The translations under genes and the position numbers were made by a program. Of a stretch of 64,000 nt of DNA, positions 8,970 to 17,649 are shown one piece after another (the first letter of the stretch is position 1; every line of letters begins with the position of its first letter). The notes beneath the pieces are model-generated. The model had not been told where the DNA came from and did no database searches. It saw only the letters and a list, made by a program, of their open reading frames with translations. The DNA is taken from positions 372,001 through 436,000 of the forward strand of contig NZ_CP151635.1 in NCBI RefSeq assembly GCF_038397735.1, read 5' to 3'. Origin of the DNA: Microbacterium sp. LWH13-1.2 (lineage in GTDB: Bacteria; Actinomycetota; Actinomycetes; Actinomycetales; Microbacteriaceae).

Positions 8970-10751
8970 TCAGACCTCGTCGTCCTCGGGCTCGAAGTCG
9001 ACGCCGGCCTCGGCGCGCTGCGCGGCCGTGATCGGCGCGGGCGCAGCCGTCAGCGGGTCGAAGCCGTTGCCCGACTTCGGGAACGCGATGACGTCGCGGA
9101 TCGACTCGGTCTTCGAGAGATGCTGGAGCACGCGGTCCATACCGAGCGCGATTCCGCCGTGAGGCGGGGCACCGAACTTGAACGCGTCGAGCAGGAACCC
9201 GAACTGCTCCTGGGCGACCTCGTCGCTGATGCCCATGACCTCGAACACGCGCTTCTGCACGTCTTCGCGGTGGATGCGGATCGATCCGCCGCCGAGCTCA
9301 GAGCCGTTGCACACGATGTCGTAGGCGTAGGCGAGAGCCGAACCGGGGTCGGTGTCGAACGTGTCCTGGAACTCCGGCTTCGGGCCGGTGAACGCGTGGT
9401 GCACGGCGGTCCAGGCTCCGGCGCCGACGGCGACGTCACCGGATGCGACGGCATCGGCCGCAGGCTCGAACATCGGAGCATCGACGACCCACGTGAAGGC
9501 GAACTCGTCGGGGCTCAGCAGGCCGAGGCGACGTCCGATCTCGACCCGCGCGGCGCCGAGGAGCGCACGGCTCTCCTTCGTCGACCCTGCGGCGAAGAAC
9601 ACGCAGTCACCGGCGGAGGCGCCGACGAACTCGGCGAGGCCAGCCTGCTCGGCCTCGGAGAGGTTCTTGGCCGCGGGGCCGCCGAGTGAGCCGTCTTCGT
9701 TGAAGAGCACATACGCGAGGCCGCGGGCGCCGCGCTGCTTGGCCCAGTCCTGCCATGCGTCGAGCTGCTTGCGGGGCTGGCTCGCGCCGCCCGGCATGAC
9801 GACGGCACCGACGTACTCGGCTTGGAACACACGGAACGGGGTGTCCTTGAAGTACTCGGTCGCCTCGACGAGCTCGAGTCCGAACCGCAGGTCGGGCTTG
9901 TCCGAGCCGTACTTGGCCATCGCCTCGGCGTAGGTCATGCGCGGCAGCGGGGTCTGCACCTCGACGCCGATGGTCTTCCACATCGCCTGGATGAGCGACT
10001 CCATCAGCGTGATGACGTCTTCCTGGTCGACGAAGCTCATCTCGATGTCGAGCTGCGTGAACTCCGGCTGGCGGTCGGCGCGGAAGTCCTCATCGCGATA
10101 GCAGCGGGCGATCTGGTAGTACTTCTCGACGCCGCCGACCATGAGCAGCTGCTTGAAGAGCTGCGGCGACTGCGGCAGCGCGTACCAGCTGCCGGGGTGC
10201 AGACGAGCGGGCACGACGAAGTCGCGGGCTCCTTCGGGCGTCGAGCGGGTGAGCGTCGGGGTCTCGACCTCTGTGAAGTCCTCGCCGTGCAGCACGTCGC
10301 GGACGGCCTTGTAGACGTTCGAGCGCAGACGCAGAGCGGATGCCGCGGCGGGGCGACGCAGGTCGAGGTAGCGGTACTTGAGGCGGGCCTCTTCGCCGAC
10401 CGTCTCGGTGTCGGCGACAGCGGTCGACACCTGGAACGGCAGGGGAGCGGACTCGTTCAGCACCTCGACGTCGGTCGCGATGAGCTCGATCTCGCCGGTC
10501 GGCAGGTTCGGGTTCGCGTTGCCGTCCGGGCGACGCGAGACCTCGCCGGTGACCTTGAGGACGAACTCGTTGCGCAGCGGGTGCGCCACCTCTTCGTCGC
10601 GGATGACGACCTGGGCGATGCCCGATGCATCCCGAAGATCGATGAACGCGACTCCTCCGTGATCACGACGGCGATCGACCCAACCCGAGAGGGTGACGGT
10701 CTGACCGATATGCTCGGCTCGCAGTGAGCCTGCCGAGTGGGTGCGAAGCAC
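8970..10751 (-). CDS. aspS: Aspartyl-tRNA synthetase, probably non-discriminating (593 aa)
   Basis: Charges tRNA-Asp with aspartate in the cytoplasm. The OB-fold anticodon domain is at the N-terminus ([20 protein letters not shown]). Class II motif 2 reads [19 protein letters not shown] and motif 3 [13 protein letters not shown]; a bacterial GAD insertion lies between. Residue 31 is His (RRRDHGG), the residue reported for non-discriminating AspRS that also charge tRNA-Asn, where discriminating enzymes such as that of E. coli have Leu. The start is GTG with AGGAGG 5 nt upstream. A likely -10 (TAGAAT on the minus strand, 10796-10791) gives a leader of about 33 nt. Confidence 0.97.
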   Translation of the reverse strand: MLRTHSAGSLRAEHIGQTVTLSGWVDRRRDHGGVAFIDLRDASGIAQVVIRDEEVAHPLRNEFVLKVTGEVSRRPDGNANPNLPTGEIELIATDVEVLNESAPLPFQVSTAVADTETVGEEARLKYRYLDLRRPAAASALRLRSNVYKAVRDVLHGEDFTEVETPTLTRSTPEGARDFVVPARLHPGSWYALPQSPQLFKQLLMVGGVEKYYQIARCYRDEDFRADRQPEFTQLDIEMSFVDQEDVITLMESLIQAMWKTIGVEVQTPLPRMTYAEAMAKYGSDKPDLRFGLELVEATEYFKDTPFRVFQAEYVGAVVMPGGASQPRKQLDAWQDWAKQRGARGLAYVLFNEDGSLGGPAAKNLSEAEQAGLAEFVGASAGDCVFFAAGSTKESRALLGAARVEIGRRLGLLSPDEFAFTWVVDAPMFEPAADAVASGDVAVGAGAWTAVHHAFTGPKPEFQDTFDTDPGSALAYAYDIVCNGSELGGGSIRIHREDVQKRVFEVMGISDEVAQEQFGFLLDAFKFGAPPHGGIALGMDRVLQHLSKTESIRDVIAFPKSGNGFDPLTAAPAPITAAQRAEAGVDFEPEDDEV

Positions 10752-10790
10752 GGAGGATTCCTCCTGATCTGGGAAATGATGAACCCGCCC

Positions 10791-10796
10791 ATTCTA
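10791..10796 (-). promoter_or_regulatory. Probable -10 box of aspS
   Basis: TAGAAT on the minus strand, about 40 nt before the GTG start. It is flanked by CCCGCCC and GGGCGGG, which could form a short stem across the box. No clear -35 was found. Confidence 0.45.
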
Positions 10797-10881
10797 CGGG
10801 GGCGGGTGTCGCCTCCTTCGCCCGCGGCATATCGCTCAGTAGGATCGCCACGACAGCCGCTCGACCAGCGAAAGGGTCATC

Positions 10882-11256
10882 ATGGACTCCAACGGCATCT
10901 CGGATCTGTACACCCAGATCTTCTCCGGCACGACAGGCCTCATCACGCTCGCCTTCTACATCCTCGTCGTCATCGGCCTGTGGAAGGTGTTCACGAAGGC
11001 GGGATACCCCGGCATCCTCGCGATCATCCCCTTCGTCAACATCGTGTTCCTCGTGAAGATCGCCGGGATGTCGGGCTGGCTCGCGCTGCTCTACATCATC
11101 CCGATCGTGGGGTTCATCTTCGGGATCATCGTCGCGATCAAGCTCGGCGAACGCTTCGGAAAGGGCGGGTTCTTCTCGTTCTTCCTCCTGTTCGTCTTCC
11201 CCTACATCGGGTATCTGATCATCGGATTCGGCAAGTCCCGCTACCGCCAGGTCTGA
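10882..11256 (+). CDS. DUF5684-type small membrane protein (124 aa)
   Basis: Most of the protein is hydrophobic: segments around residues 18-35 (LITLAFYILVVIGLWKVF), 44-60 (ILAIIPFVNIVFLVKI), 63-85 and 97-115. The pattern KAGYPGILAIIPFVNIV followed by GWLALLYIIPIVG is the DUF5684 signature, seen in many actinobacterial and other small membrane or signal peptidase-associated proteins. Function unknown. AAAGGG precedes the ATG and TAGGAT (10840-10845) is a possible -10. One base separates its stop from the next start, so it is cotranscribed with the histidine phosphatase. Confidence 0.75.
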   Translation: MDSNGISDLYTQIFSGTTGLITLAFYILVVIGLWKVFTKAGYPGILAIIPFVNIVFLVKIAGMSGWLALLYIIPIVGFIFGIIVAIKLGERFGKGGFFSFFLLFVFPYIGYLIIGFGKSRYRQV

Positions 11257-11257
11257 G

Positions 11258-11887
11258 ATGGTGGCGTCCCGACTGCACCTCGTCCGCCACGGTGAGGTGC
11301 ACAACCCGAAGCGCGTGCTCTACGGCCGGCTCCCCGACTACCACCTGAGCAGAGCAGGTCGGAAGATGGCGCAGGCAGCCGCCGACCACGTCGCCTCGCT
11401 CGACAGGCCTGTGGCCGCGTTGTACTCCTCGCCGCTCGAGCGCGCGCAGGAGTCGGCCGAGCCTTTCGCCACCCGATTCGATCTGGTGCCCGAGATCGAC
11501 ATCCGCATCATCGAGCCGACGAACGTGTTCGAGGGCACGCAGATGCGGCGCTCGCTGATGAACCCGCTCAACTGGTGGCATCTGCGGCAGCCGGCTCTTC
11601 CCAGCTGGGGCGAGCCGTACACCTCGATCGCCGAGCGGATGCTGAGCGCGATGGGCGAGGCCTGGAAGGCGGCGGACGGCGGCGATGTCGTCATGGTGTC
11701 ACACCAGGCGCCGATCTGGATCACCCATCTTCGGGTCGCGGGTCTGCCACTCCGACACGATCCGCGCACGCGGCGCTGCGCCCTGTCGAGCGTCACGTCG
11801 TTCGAGCTCGTCGGTGACGTGTGGCGCGAGGTCGCCTACGCCGAGCCTGCCGCGACCGGGGGTGCGGTCGACGTCGGAGCGGTCTGA
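11258..11887 (+). CDS. Histidine phosphatase family protein (209 aa)
   Basis: LHLVRHGEVHNP near the N-terminus carries the catalytic RHG histidine, YSSPLERAQESAEPFA supplies the second phosphate-binding arginine, and VMVSHQAPIW supplies the second histidine. This is a complete phosphoglycerate mutase-like phosphatase of the cytoplasm. In mycobacteria the equivalent gene (Rv0525) directly precedes the TlpA-like/ccdA/resB/ccsA cluster. Here the same order holds but a divergent reductase/MerR pair lies between. The true substrate is unknown; a role linked to cytochrome c maturation or heme is only suggested by context. Confidence 0.88.
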   Translation: MVASRLHLVRHGEVHNPKRVLYGRLPDYHLSRAGRKMAQAAADHVASLDRPVAALYSSPLERAQESAEPFATRFDLVPEIDIRIIEPTNVFEGTQMRRSLMNPLNWWHLRQPALPSWGEPYTSIAERMLSAMGEAWKAADGGDVVMVSHQAPIWITHLRVAGLPLRHDPRTRRCALSSVTSFELVGDVWREVAYAEPAATGGAVDVGAV

Positions 11888-11912
11888 CCGCCATCACACA
11901 GTGGCTCCGGAG

Positions 11913-12812
11913 TCAGGGCGCCATCAGCGACTGGATGACCCCGACTGCAGCGAGCTGGCCGGCAGCGGCTGCCAGCAGCACCGAGGCCATGGGCCCTGGG
12001 AGCGATGCGCGGTGCGCGAGATCTCCCGCGGCGAAGATGCCGGGCAGCGAGGTGCGCCCGAAGTCGTCGATCTCGATCGATCCCGACGGCAGCATCTGCA
12101 GTCCGAGCTGGTCGGCGAAGGGCGCGCGGTGGCGCATGGAACCTGCTGCCACGAAGACGCCGGCGACGGTCTGCTCGCCGGACTCCGTCGTGACGCGCAC
12201 GCCGTCGGCATCCGGGGCCACCGCGGTCACCGTCTCGGCGCTGACGCGGGCACCCAGCCCCTCGAGCATCCGCGCCTCCTCGGTCGAGAATCCCTGCTCG
12301 ACGGGGAAGACGGTGATGTCCGAGACGATGCGTCCGAGGAGACCGATCAGGTGTTCGGCGCGGGGAGCGGGCCCGAGGATGCCGATGGATCGGGCGGCAT
12401 GCTCGTGACCGTCGCAGAACGGACAGCTGAACGCCTTCGTGCCCCACAGCTCCTGCAGCCCCGGCACGGACGGGAGGTCGTCGGCGACTCCGGTGGCGAG
12501 GATCACGTGGCGCGCGTCGACCGCATCCCCGTCGGCGAGCAGGACGGTGAATCCGCCGTCGGCCGCAGTGACGGATTGCGCTCCGATATCGCGGATCTCG
12601 ACGTCGGAGTACTCGGCGAGCTGCCCTCGCGCGGTGGCCCGGAACTCCGCCGGGGGAGTGCCGTCGTTCGCGACCACGTTGTGCATGTGCCGCACGGTGC
12701 CGTTGCGGTACTCGCCCGAGTCGAGGAGCAGGGTGCTCCTGTGCATCCGCCCGAGTGTCAGTGCCGCCTGCAGGCCGGCGGGGCCTGCGCCGATGACGAT
12801 CGCGTCGTACAT
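11913..12812 (-). CDS. NAD(P)/FAD-dependent thioredoxin reductase-like disulfide oxidoreductase with CPFC motif (299 aa)
   Basis: Two Rossmann-type domains: FAD-binding GAGPAG near residues 8-13, a late AGDLAHRASLPGPM that closes the FAD site, and an NADPH-domain GILGPAPRAEHLIG that departs from the usual GGGNSA. The redox pair is C130-P-F-C133 followed by DG, at the place of CATCDG in thioredoxin reductase. The ATG at 12812 has GGAAGGACC upstream; an upstream in-frame ATG at 12866 would start inside the operator. No thioredoxin gene is adjacent. Divergent from a MerR gene whose operator overlaps this gene's predicted promoter, so its expression is probably MerR-controlled. Confidence 0.87.
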   Translation of the reverse strand: MYDAIVIGAGPAGLQAALTLGRMHRSTLLLDSGEYRNGTVRHMHNVVANDGTPPAEFRATARGQLAEYSDVEIRDIGAQSVTAADGGFTVLLADGDAVDARHVILATGVADDLPSVPGLQELWGTKAFSCPFCDGHEHAARSIGILGPAPRAEHLIGLLGRIVSDITVFPVEQGFSTEEARMLEGLGARVSAETVTAVAPDADGVRVTTESGEQTVAGVFVAAGSMRHRAPFADQLGLQMLPSGSIEIDDFGRTSLPGIFAAGDLAHRASLPGPMASVLLAAAAGQLAAVGVIQSLMAP

Positions 12813-12857
12813 GTGGGGTCCTTCCGAGGGGTCGCGCTTGCGTTCGTCCCCAGTCTG

Positions 12858-12881
12858 TGACTTCATGTCAACATGAAGTCA
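12858..12881. promoter_or_regulatory. MerR operator: perfect inverted repeat between divergent genes
   Basis: Arms TGACTTCATG (12858-12867) and CATGAAGTCA (12872-12881) form a perfect 10-bp inverted repeat around TCAA. Read toward the reductase gene, TTGACT and CAGACT sit 19 bp apart with the palindrome between them, the overlong spacing that MerR activators correct by twisting DNA. The MerR start codon (12873) lies within the right arm, so binding would also control the regulator itself. Confidence 0.82.
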
Positions 12882-13277
12882 AGCGTCGAGAATCCGTGGT
12901 CCGTCGGCGAGGTCGCCGCACGCTTCGATGTGCCGACGAATGTGTTGCGGCATTGGGAGACCGTGGGGCTGCTCGCACCTGCTCGTGATGCTGCAGGGCG
13001 CCGCCGCTACGGGCAGGACGACGTCGTGCGCATCGCGGTGATCCAGCGGAGCAAAGCGGCGGGCATGACGCTCGACCAGATCGCCGTGCTCCTCGACGAC
13101 GGGGCCGCGGGGCGCCACGAGGTGCTGCAGCAGCATCTCGACGATCTCGACCGACGGATGGAGGACATGCGCCGATCGCGCGAGATGACCGAGCACGCGA
13201 TGGGGTGCCGCTCGCACGACATCTCCACCTGCCCTCGTTTTCGCGCGAGCGTGGCCGACGTGCTGGCCCGCCTCTGA
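12873..13277 (+). CDS. MerR-family transcriptional regulator with CueR-like C-x7-C-P loop (134 aa)
   Basis: An N-terminal MerR winged helix (WSVGEVAARFDVPTNVLRHW, residues 9-28) is followed by a dimerisation coiled coil (about 78-108) and a C-terminal loop with Cys112 and Cys120 spaced C-x7-C-P (CRSHDISTCP). This is the spacing and numbering of the Cu(I)/Au(I)-binding cysteines of E. coli CueR, with extra histidines at 108 and 115. It may sense a thiophilic metal or thiol stress. The ATG lies inside the operator palindrome with no Shine-Dalgarno, so the mRNA may be leaderless. Divergently transcribed from the CPFC reductase. Confidence 0.88.
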   Translation: MKSSVENPWSVGEVAARFDVPTNVLRHWETVGLLAPARDAAGRRRYGQDDVVRIAVIQRSKAAGMTLDQIAVLLDDGAAGRHEVLQQHLDDLDRRMEDMRRSREMTEHAMGCRSHDISTCPRFRASVADVLARL

Positions 13278-13328
13278 CCGTCGCTGCGCACCCCTGGGGC
13301 GTCCGGCCCATGCATAGGAACCCCTGCG

Positions 13329-13334
13329 TAAACT
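13329..13334 (+). promoter_or_regulatory. Leaderless -10 box of the TlpA-like gene
   Basis: TAAACT ends 7 nt before the GTG start and no ribosome binding site intervenes, so transcription probably begins at or next to the start codon. Confidence 0.55.
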
Positions 13335-13341
13335 GGGAATC

Positions 13342-13995
13342 GTGCCACTCGCCTCGACGGTTCGTCCGATCCGCAGCGGCCGCTCCTCCCGCATCCGGCC
13401 TTCCCGCCGCGCGGTCGGTGCCGCGCTCGCCGCGGTGCTTGCCATCGGTCTGAGCGCCTGCGCTCCCGACCCCGTGAACGACTCGTTCCTCAGCGGTGAC
13501 AACCCGGGATACGTCGCCGCAGACGGAGCGATCGTCGAGATCCCCGTCGCCGATCGGGGAGAGCCCGTCACCGAGTTCGGCGGCGTCACCGAGAACGGTG
13601 AAAACTTCTCGAGCTCCGAGCTCGCAGGCAAGGTCACGGTCGTCAACTTCTGGTACGCCGGTTGCGCGCCGTGCCGCGTCGAGGCGGAAGACCTCGAGAG
13701 CGTGTGGCAGCAGCACGGAGGCGACGACGTCGCGTTCCTGGGCATCAACACCCGCGACCAGGCCGACACCGCCAAGGCCTTCTCCGCCGAGTTCGGCGTC
13801 ACGTACCCGAGCCTGATCGACGTCGATACGGCCGAGGCGAAGCTCGCCTTCTCGTCCTCCGTGCCGATCCAGGCGACACCGACCACCCTCGTGCTCGACA
13901 AGCAGGGCAGGGTCGCCGCGCGCATCATCGGCCCGATCGACGGCACCTCGATCCTCTCGACGCTCGTCAAGGACGCGCTCGCGGAGGACTCGTGA
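13342..13995 (+). CDS. TlpA/ResA-like thiol-disulfide lipoprotein for cytochrome c maturation (217 aa)
   Basis: An N-terminal twin-basic stretch and hydrophobic segment end in lipobox LSAC (Cys40), anchoring the protein outside the membrane. The thioredoxin-fold domain carries VNFWYAGCAPC with the redox pair C108-A-P-C111, and ATPTTLVLD supplies the cis-proline. The protein would keep the CXXCH haem-binding cysteines of apocytochrome c reduced, taking electrons from the CcdA protein encoded next. Equivalent to mycobacterial Rv0526. The GTG start is supported by the TAAACT box 7 nt upstream and by the length of the signal region. Confidence 0.9.
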   Translation: MPLASTVRPIRSGRSSRIRPSRRAVGAALAAVLAIGLSACAPDPVNDSFLSGDNPGYVAADGAIVEIPVADRGEPVTEFGGVTENGENFSSSELAGKVTVVNFWYAGCAPCRVEAEDLESVWQQHGGDDVAFLGINTRDQADTAKAFSAEFGVTYPSLIDVDTAEAKLAFSSSVPIQATPTTLVLDKQGRVAARIIGPIDGTSILSTLVKDALAEDS

Positions 13996-14011
13996 GTCTC
14001 CCGGGAGCGGC

Positions 14012-14791
14012 GTGAACCCCGAAGCCATCATCGGATCGGGAGCCCTCTGGCTCGCGATCCCGGTCGCGATGCTCGCCGGCCTCGTCTCCTTCCTGTCGCC
14101 GTGCGTCCTGCCGCTGGTTCCGGGCTACCTCGGGTTCCTCGGGGGAGCGGTCGCTCCGCGTCGCGCGGCGAACACGGCAGACGGCACCGCCGTCTCGACG
14201 GTCGAGGCCCCTGCCCGCAGCCGACTCGTGCTCGGTGTGCTGCTCTTCATCCTGGGCTTCACCGTCGTCTTCATCCTCTACACGGTGCTCAGCGGCACGT
14301 TCGGAGTCTTCTTCATCCGCTGGGGTGATCTGATCACCCGCATCCTCGGCGCCTTCATCATCGTCATGGGCCTGGTCTTCCTGGGAGCCTTCGGGTTCGC
14401 GCAGCGCGAGATCCGCTTCCACGTCGACTCCAAGGCGGGCATCATCGGCGCACCGCTGCTGGGAGTCGCCCTCGGAATCGGATGGGCGCCGTGCATGGGG
14501 CCCACCCTCGGTGCGATCATCGCGCTCTCGTTCAACGCCGGCGACCCGGTGCGTGCCGGGTTCCTCGGCCTCGCCTATTCGCTCGGCCTCGGCATCCCGT
14601 TCCTGCTCGTCGCCCTCGGATTCGGGTGGGCCACGAAGACGATCGGTTTCCTCCGTCGCCACATCCGCGTCGTGAACATCATCGGCGGCGTGCTGCTGAT
14701 CGTGCTCGGCGTGCTGATGGTGACCGGGCTCTGGACCGACATCATGTCGAGACTGACGGCGGTGATCAGCAGTGTCCCCCTCCCGTTCTGA
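14012..14791 (+). CDS. ccdA: CcdA cytochrome c biogenesis transmembrane protein (259 aa)
   Basis: A polytopic membrane protein with six main hydrophobic segments. SFLSPCVLPLVPGYLGFLGG and GIGWAPCMGPTLGAI carry the two membrane-embedded cysteines that relay electrons from cytoplasmic thioredoxin to the extracytoplasmic TlpA-like protein. Starts at GTG with GGGAGCGG upstream, 16 nt after the TlpA-like gene. Belongs to the System II (Ccs) maturation cluster with the following resB and ccsB. Confidence 0.93.
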   Translation: MNPEAIIGSGALWLAIPVAMLAGLVSFLSPCVLPLVPGYLGFLGGAVAPRRAANTADGTAVSTVEAPARSRLVLGVLLFILGFTVVFILYTVLSGTFGVFFIRWGDLITRILGAFIIVMGLVFLGAFGFAQREIRFHVDSKAGIIGAPLLGVALGIGWAPCMGPTLGAIIALSFNAGDPVRAGFLGLAYSLGLGIPFLLVALGFGWATKTIGFLRRHIRVVNIIGGVLLIVLGVLMVTGLWTDIMSRLTAVISSVPLPF

Positions 14792-14819
14792 TCAGAAGAA
14801 GACGCATCGGAAGGATGAC

Positions 14820-16637
14820 GTGAGCAGTACTACCGACAGGTCGAGCGATCCGCTGCGGCCGTCAGACCACGTCGACGGCGAGGAGTCGATCACCCAGCCC
14901 CGCCTCGGCTTCGTGGGCTGGCTGCGCTGGGGCTGGCGTCAGCTGACCTCCATGCGCACCGCGCTGATCCTGCTCCTCGTGCTCGCGATCGCGGCGATCC
15001 CCGGCTCGATCTTCCCCCAGCGGATGGCCGACCCCAACGGCGTCACGCAGTGGGAACGCGACAACCCCGATCTGTTCCCGATCCTCGACGGCCTGAAGCT
15101 GTTCGACGTCTACCTGTCGCCGTGGTTCTCGGCGATCTATCTGCTGCTGTTCGCCTCGCTCGTGGGATGCGTCATCCCGCGCATCAAGCACCACGCCAAG
15201 GCTCTGCAGGCTCGACCGCCGCGCACCCCCGCACGTCTGCAGCGGCTCGCCGACTTCCGTGCGGTCGAGCGCACGTCGACCGATTCTCAGGCCGAGGCGG
15301 CCGCGTCTATCGATATCGCGCAGAAGCAGCTCAAGGCCCTCGGGTATCGCGTCGAGCGTTATGACGACAAGCGATCGTCGTCGGTCTCGGCCGAGCGCGG
15401 CTACTGGCGCGAGACCGGCAACCTGCTCTTCCACCTCGCACTCGTCGGCGTGCTGATCACGGTCGGCGTCGGCGGCGGATTCGCCTACACGGGGCAGCGC
15501 GTGCTCGTCGAGGGCGAGACCTTCGCGAACACCCTGCTCGACTACGACTCGATGAACCGCGGACGCTTCGTGAGCGACGGAGCGCTCGCTCCGTACTCGA
15601 TGCGCCTCGACAGCTTCGATGTCACCTACCAGCCGTTCGGCGAGCCGGGATCAGGGCAGGCGGGCGACTTCTCGGCCAACGTCACGGTGCAGGAGAACGG
15701 CGAGGAGCGCACCGGGTCGGTCAAGGTGAACGAGCCGCTCGGGGTCGCCGACGACAACGTCTTCCTGCTCGGCAACGGCTACGCACCGACCGTCACCGTG
15801 CGCAACGCCGACGGTGACGTGGTGTTCACGAACAGCACGCCGTTCCTGCCGCAGGACAACAACATGACCTCGTTGGGTGTCATCAAGATCCCCGACGGTC
15901 TCAGCGAACAGGTCGGCCTGGTCGGCTTCTTCTACCCGACCACGGCGGCGCTCGACACGGGCGCCTTCGTCTCGGGCTTCCCGGAGCTGACGAACCCGAC
16001 CCTGACGCTCGATGTCTACACCGGCGACCTCGGCATCAACGAGGGCATCCCGCGATCGGTCTACGTGCTCGACACCACCGGCATGACGAAGGTCACGGGC
16101 CGAACGACCGACCTCGAGTCGATCGAGCTGACCCCGGGACAGACCGCCGACCTGCCCAACGGCATGGGCACCGTCACGTTCGAGGACGAGTCTCCGGCGG
16201 GGGCCACAGACGCCTCTCAGTCGGTCAAGCGCTTCGCGTCGCTGCAGATCCACCGCGATGCCTCAGGGCCCTGGGTGCTCGGCTTCGCGCTGCTCGCCCT
16301 CGGCGGCCTGATGCTCGCGCTGTTCATCCCTCGCCGCCGTGTGTGGGTCAAGGCGACGCCTGCCGACGGCGCCGTCTCGATCGAGTACGCCGGTCTCGCC
16401 CGTGGTGAGGACCCGACGCTCGCGTCGGCCGTCGACGACCTCGTGGCCGGTCACGCCCGGCTGCTCGACGCAGCGGGAGTCACTGCCGTGATCCCCGAGC
16501 CCGAGGACGCCGACCAGCCCGAGGATGCCGATGATTCCGCGGCTCTTTCCGAGGAGCCCGAGATCGAGCCGGACACGACCCCTGAGACCGAATCCGAGGG
16601 CGACCCCGACCGCCCCGCGTCCGACACCCGAAAGTAG
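14820..16637 (+). CDS. resB: ResB/Ccs1 cytochrome c synthase subunit (605 aa)
   Basis: ResB-type protein with membrane segments near the N-terminus (LRWGWRQLTSMRTALILLLV), around residues 95-115, near 200-220 and late (about 485-505), and a large extracytoplasmic domain between the last two. With CcsB it exports haem and ligates it to apocytochrome c. The GTG at 14820 is preferred over a start 16 codons upstream because AAGGA lies 4 nt before it and the upstream version would overlap the end of ccdA. The C-terminal 45 residues are an acidic, Pro/Glu-rich tail probably unstructured. Confidence 0.92.
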   Translation: MSSTTDRSSDPLRPSDHVDGEESITQPRLGFVGWLRWGWRQLTSMRTALILLLVLAIAAIPGSIFPQRMADPNGVTQWERDNPDLFPILDGLKLFDVYLSPWFSAIYLLLFASLVGCVIPRIKHHAKALQARPPRTPARLQRLADFRAVERTSTDSQAEAAASIDIAQKQLKALGYRVERYDDKRSSSVSAERGYWRETGNLLFHLALVGVLITVGVGGGFAYTGQRVLVEGETFANTLLDYDSMNRGRFVSDGALAPYSMRLDSFDVTYQPFGEPGSGQAGDFSANVTVQENGEERTGSVKVNEPLGVADDNVFLLGNGYAPTVTVRNADGDVVFTNSTPFLPQDNNMTSLGVIKIPDGLSEQVGLVGFFYPTTAALDTGAFVSGFPELTNPTLTLDVYTGDLGINEGIPRSVYVLDTTGMTKVTGRTTDLESIELTPGQTADLPNGMGTVTFEDESPAGATDASQSVKRFASLQIHRDASGPWVLGFALLALGGLMLALFIPRRRVWVKATPADGAVSIEYAGLARGEDPTLASAVDDLVAGHARLLDAAGVTAVIPEPEDADQPEDADDSAALSEEPEIEPDTTPETESEGDPDRPASDTRK

Positions 16638-16640
16638 ACT
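16635..16640 (+). promoter_or_regulatory. Possible leaderless -10 box of ccsB
   Basis: TAGACT ends 6 nt before the ccsB ATG; its TAG is also the resB stop codon. It could provide internal initiation within the operon, although read-through from upstream is equally likely. Confidence 0.4.
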
Positions 16641-16646
16641 GACACC

Positions 16647-17636
16647 ATGTTCGATCTCGAAGTGATCTCGCCGATCCTGCTGTGGACGGCGATCGCGATC
16701 TATGCGGCGGCCTTCGTGGCTTTCGCCTTCGATCTCGCCCGCCGGTCGCAGTTGTCGGCCGACTCGGCGAGCGTGCGCGAGTTCGAACTCGTCGGTGCAG
16801 GCGCCGCGGCACGCGGGGGCAAGATCGCGAAGGGCGCGTCCGCGGCATCCGACTCCGACGCCGCCCCGCAGCGATTCGTGATGGCCCGGATCGGCACCTC
16901 GCTGACCGTCCTGGCCTTCGTCTTCCACCTCGCGGCGACGCTCACCCGCGGCTTCGCCGCAGGACGTGTGCCGTGGGCGAACCTCTACGAGTTCGCGATG
17001 ATGGGCACGCTCCTGATCGTCGCGGTGTTCCTCGTCGTGCTGACACGCATCGACCTGCGCTTCCTCGGCACGTTCATCACGGGCCTCGTCGTGATCCTCC
17101 TCGGCCTCGCCGCCACGAACTTCTATGTCGACGTGTCGCCGCTGATGGACCCGCTCAAGAGCGTGTGGCTCGTGATCCACGTCTTCGTCGCGTCGCTGGG
17201 CACCGCGTTCTTCGCTCTCGCGTTCTCACTCTCGGTGATCCAGCTGATGCAGTCCCGCCGCGAGCGCCTGATCTCCGAGGGCGCCGAGAAGACCGGCCCC
17301 GGATTCCTGCGCACGTTCCCCGGGGCTGACCGCCTCGAGAGCATGGCCTACCGGTTCACGATCATCGGTTTCATCCTCTGGACGTTCACCCTCATCGCCG
17401 GATCCATCTGGGCCTACTACGCCTGGAGCCGCTTCTGGGGCTTCGACGTCAAGGAGACCTGGACGTTCGTCATCTGGGTGCTCTACGCCGGATACATCCA
17501 CGCCCGTGCGACGCGCGGATGGCGCGGCAACCCCTCGGCGTGGCTCGCGATCGTCGGCTTCTCGGCCGTGCTCTTCAATTTCACGATCGTCAACGTGTTC
17601 TTCAAGGGTCTGCACGCCTACTCGGGCCTCAGCTAG
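16647..17636 (+). CDS. ccsB: CcsB/ResC (CcsA-type) haem exporter for cytochrome c maturation (329 aa)
   Basis: Eight or so membrane segments and the haem-handling motif WAYYAWSRFWGFDVKETW (about residues 255-272), the variant of the tryptophan-rich WWD loop found in CcsA proteins. Histidines flanking the loop (VIHVFVAS near residue 175 and YIHARATRGW near 285) are the probable haem ligands. With ResB it forms the System II synthase. It is the last gene of the cluster and converges on a 2H phosphoesterase gene; a short CGGGCC/GGCCCG stem (17623-17642) spans its stop. Confidence 0.93.
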   Translation: MFDLEVISPILLWTAIAIYAAAFVAFAFDLARRSQLSADSASVREFELVGAGAAARGGKIAKGASAASDSDAAPQRFVMARIGTSLTVLAFVFHLAATLTRGFAAGRVPWANLYEFAMMGTLLIVAVFLVVLTRIDLRFLGTFITGLVVILLGLAATNFYVDVSPLMDPLKSVWLVIHVFVASLGTAFFALAFSLSVIQLMQSRRERLISEGAEKTGPGFLRTFPGADRLESMAYRFTIIGFILWTFTLIAGSIWAYYAWSRFWGFDVKETWTFVIWVLYAGYIHARATRGWRGNPSAWLAIVGFSAVLFNFTIVNVFFKGLHAYSGLS

Positions 17637-17649
17637 GGCCCGCCCCGGG

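Noticed and set aside
12813..12866. Earlier ATG for the CPFC reductase, 18 codons upstream
   Set aside because: It lies inside the operator palindrome and the family N-terminus begins at MYDAIVIGAGPAG, which has GGAAGG before it.
14772..14819. Upstream 16-codon extension of resB
   Set aside because: Would overlap ccdA and lacks a ribosome site; GTG at 14820 has AAGGA at proper distance.
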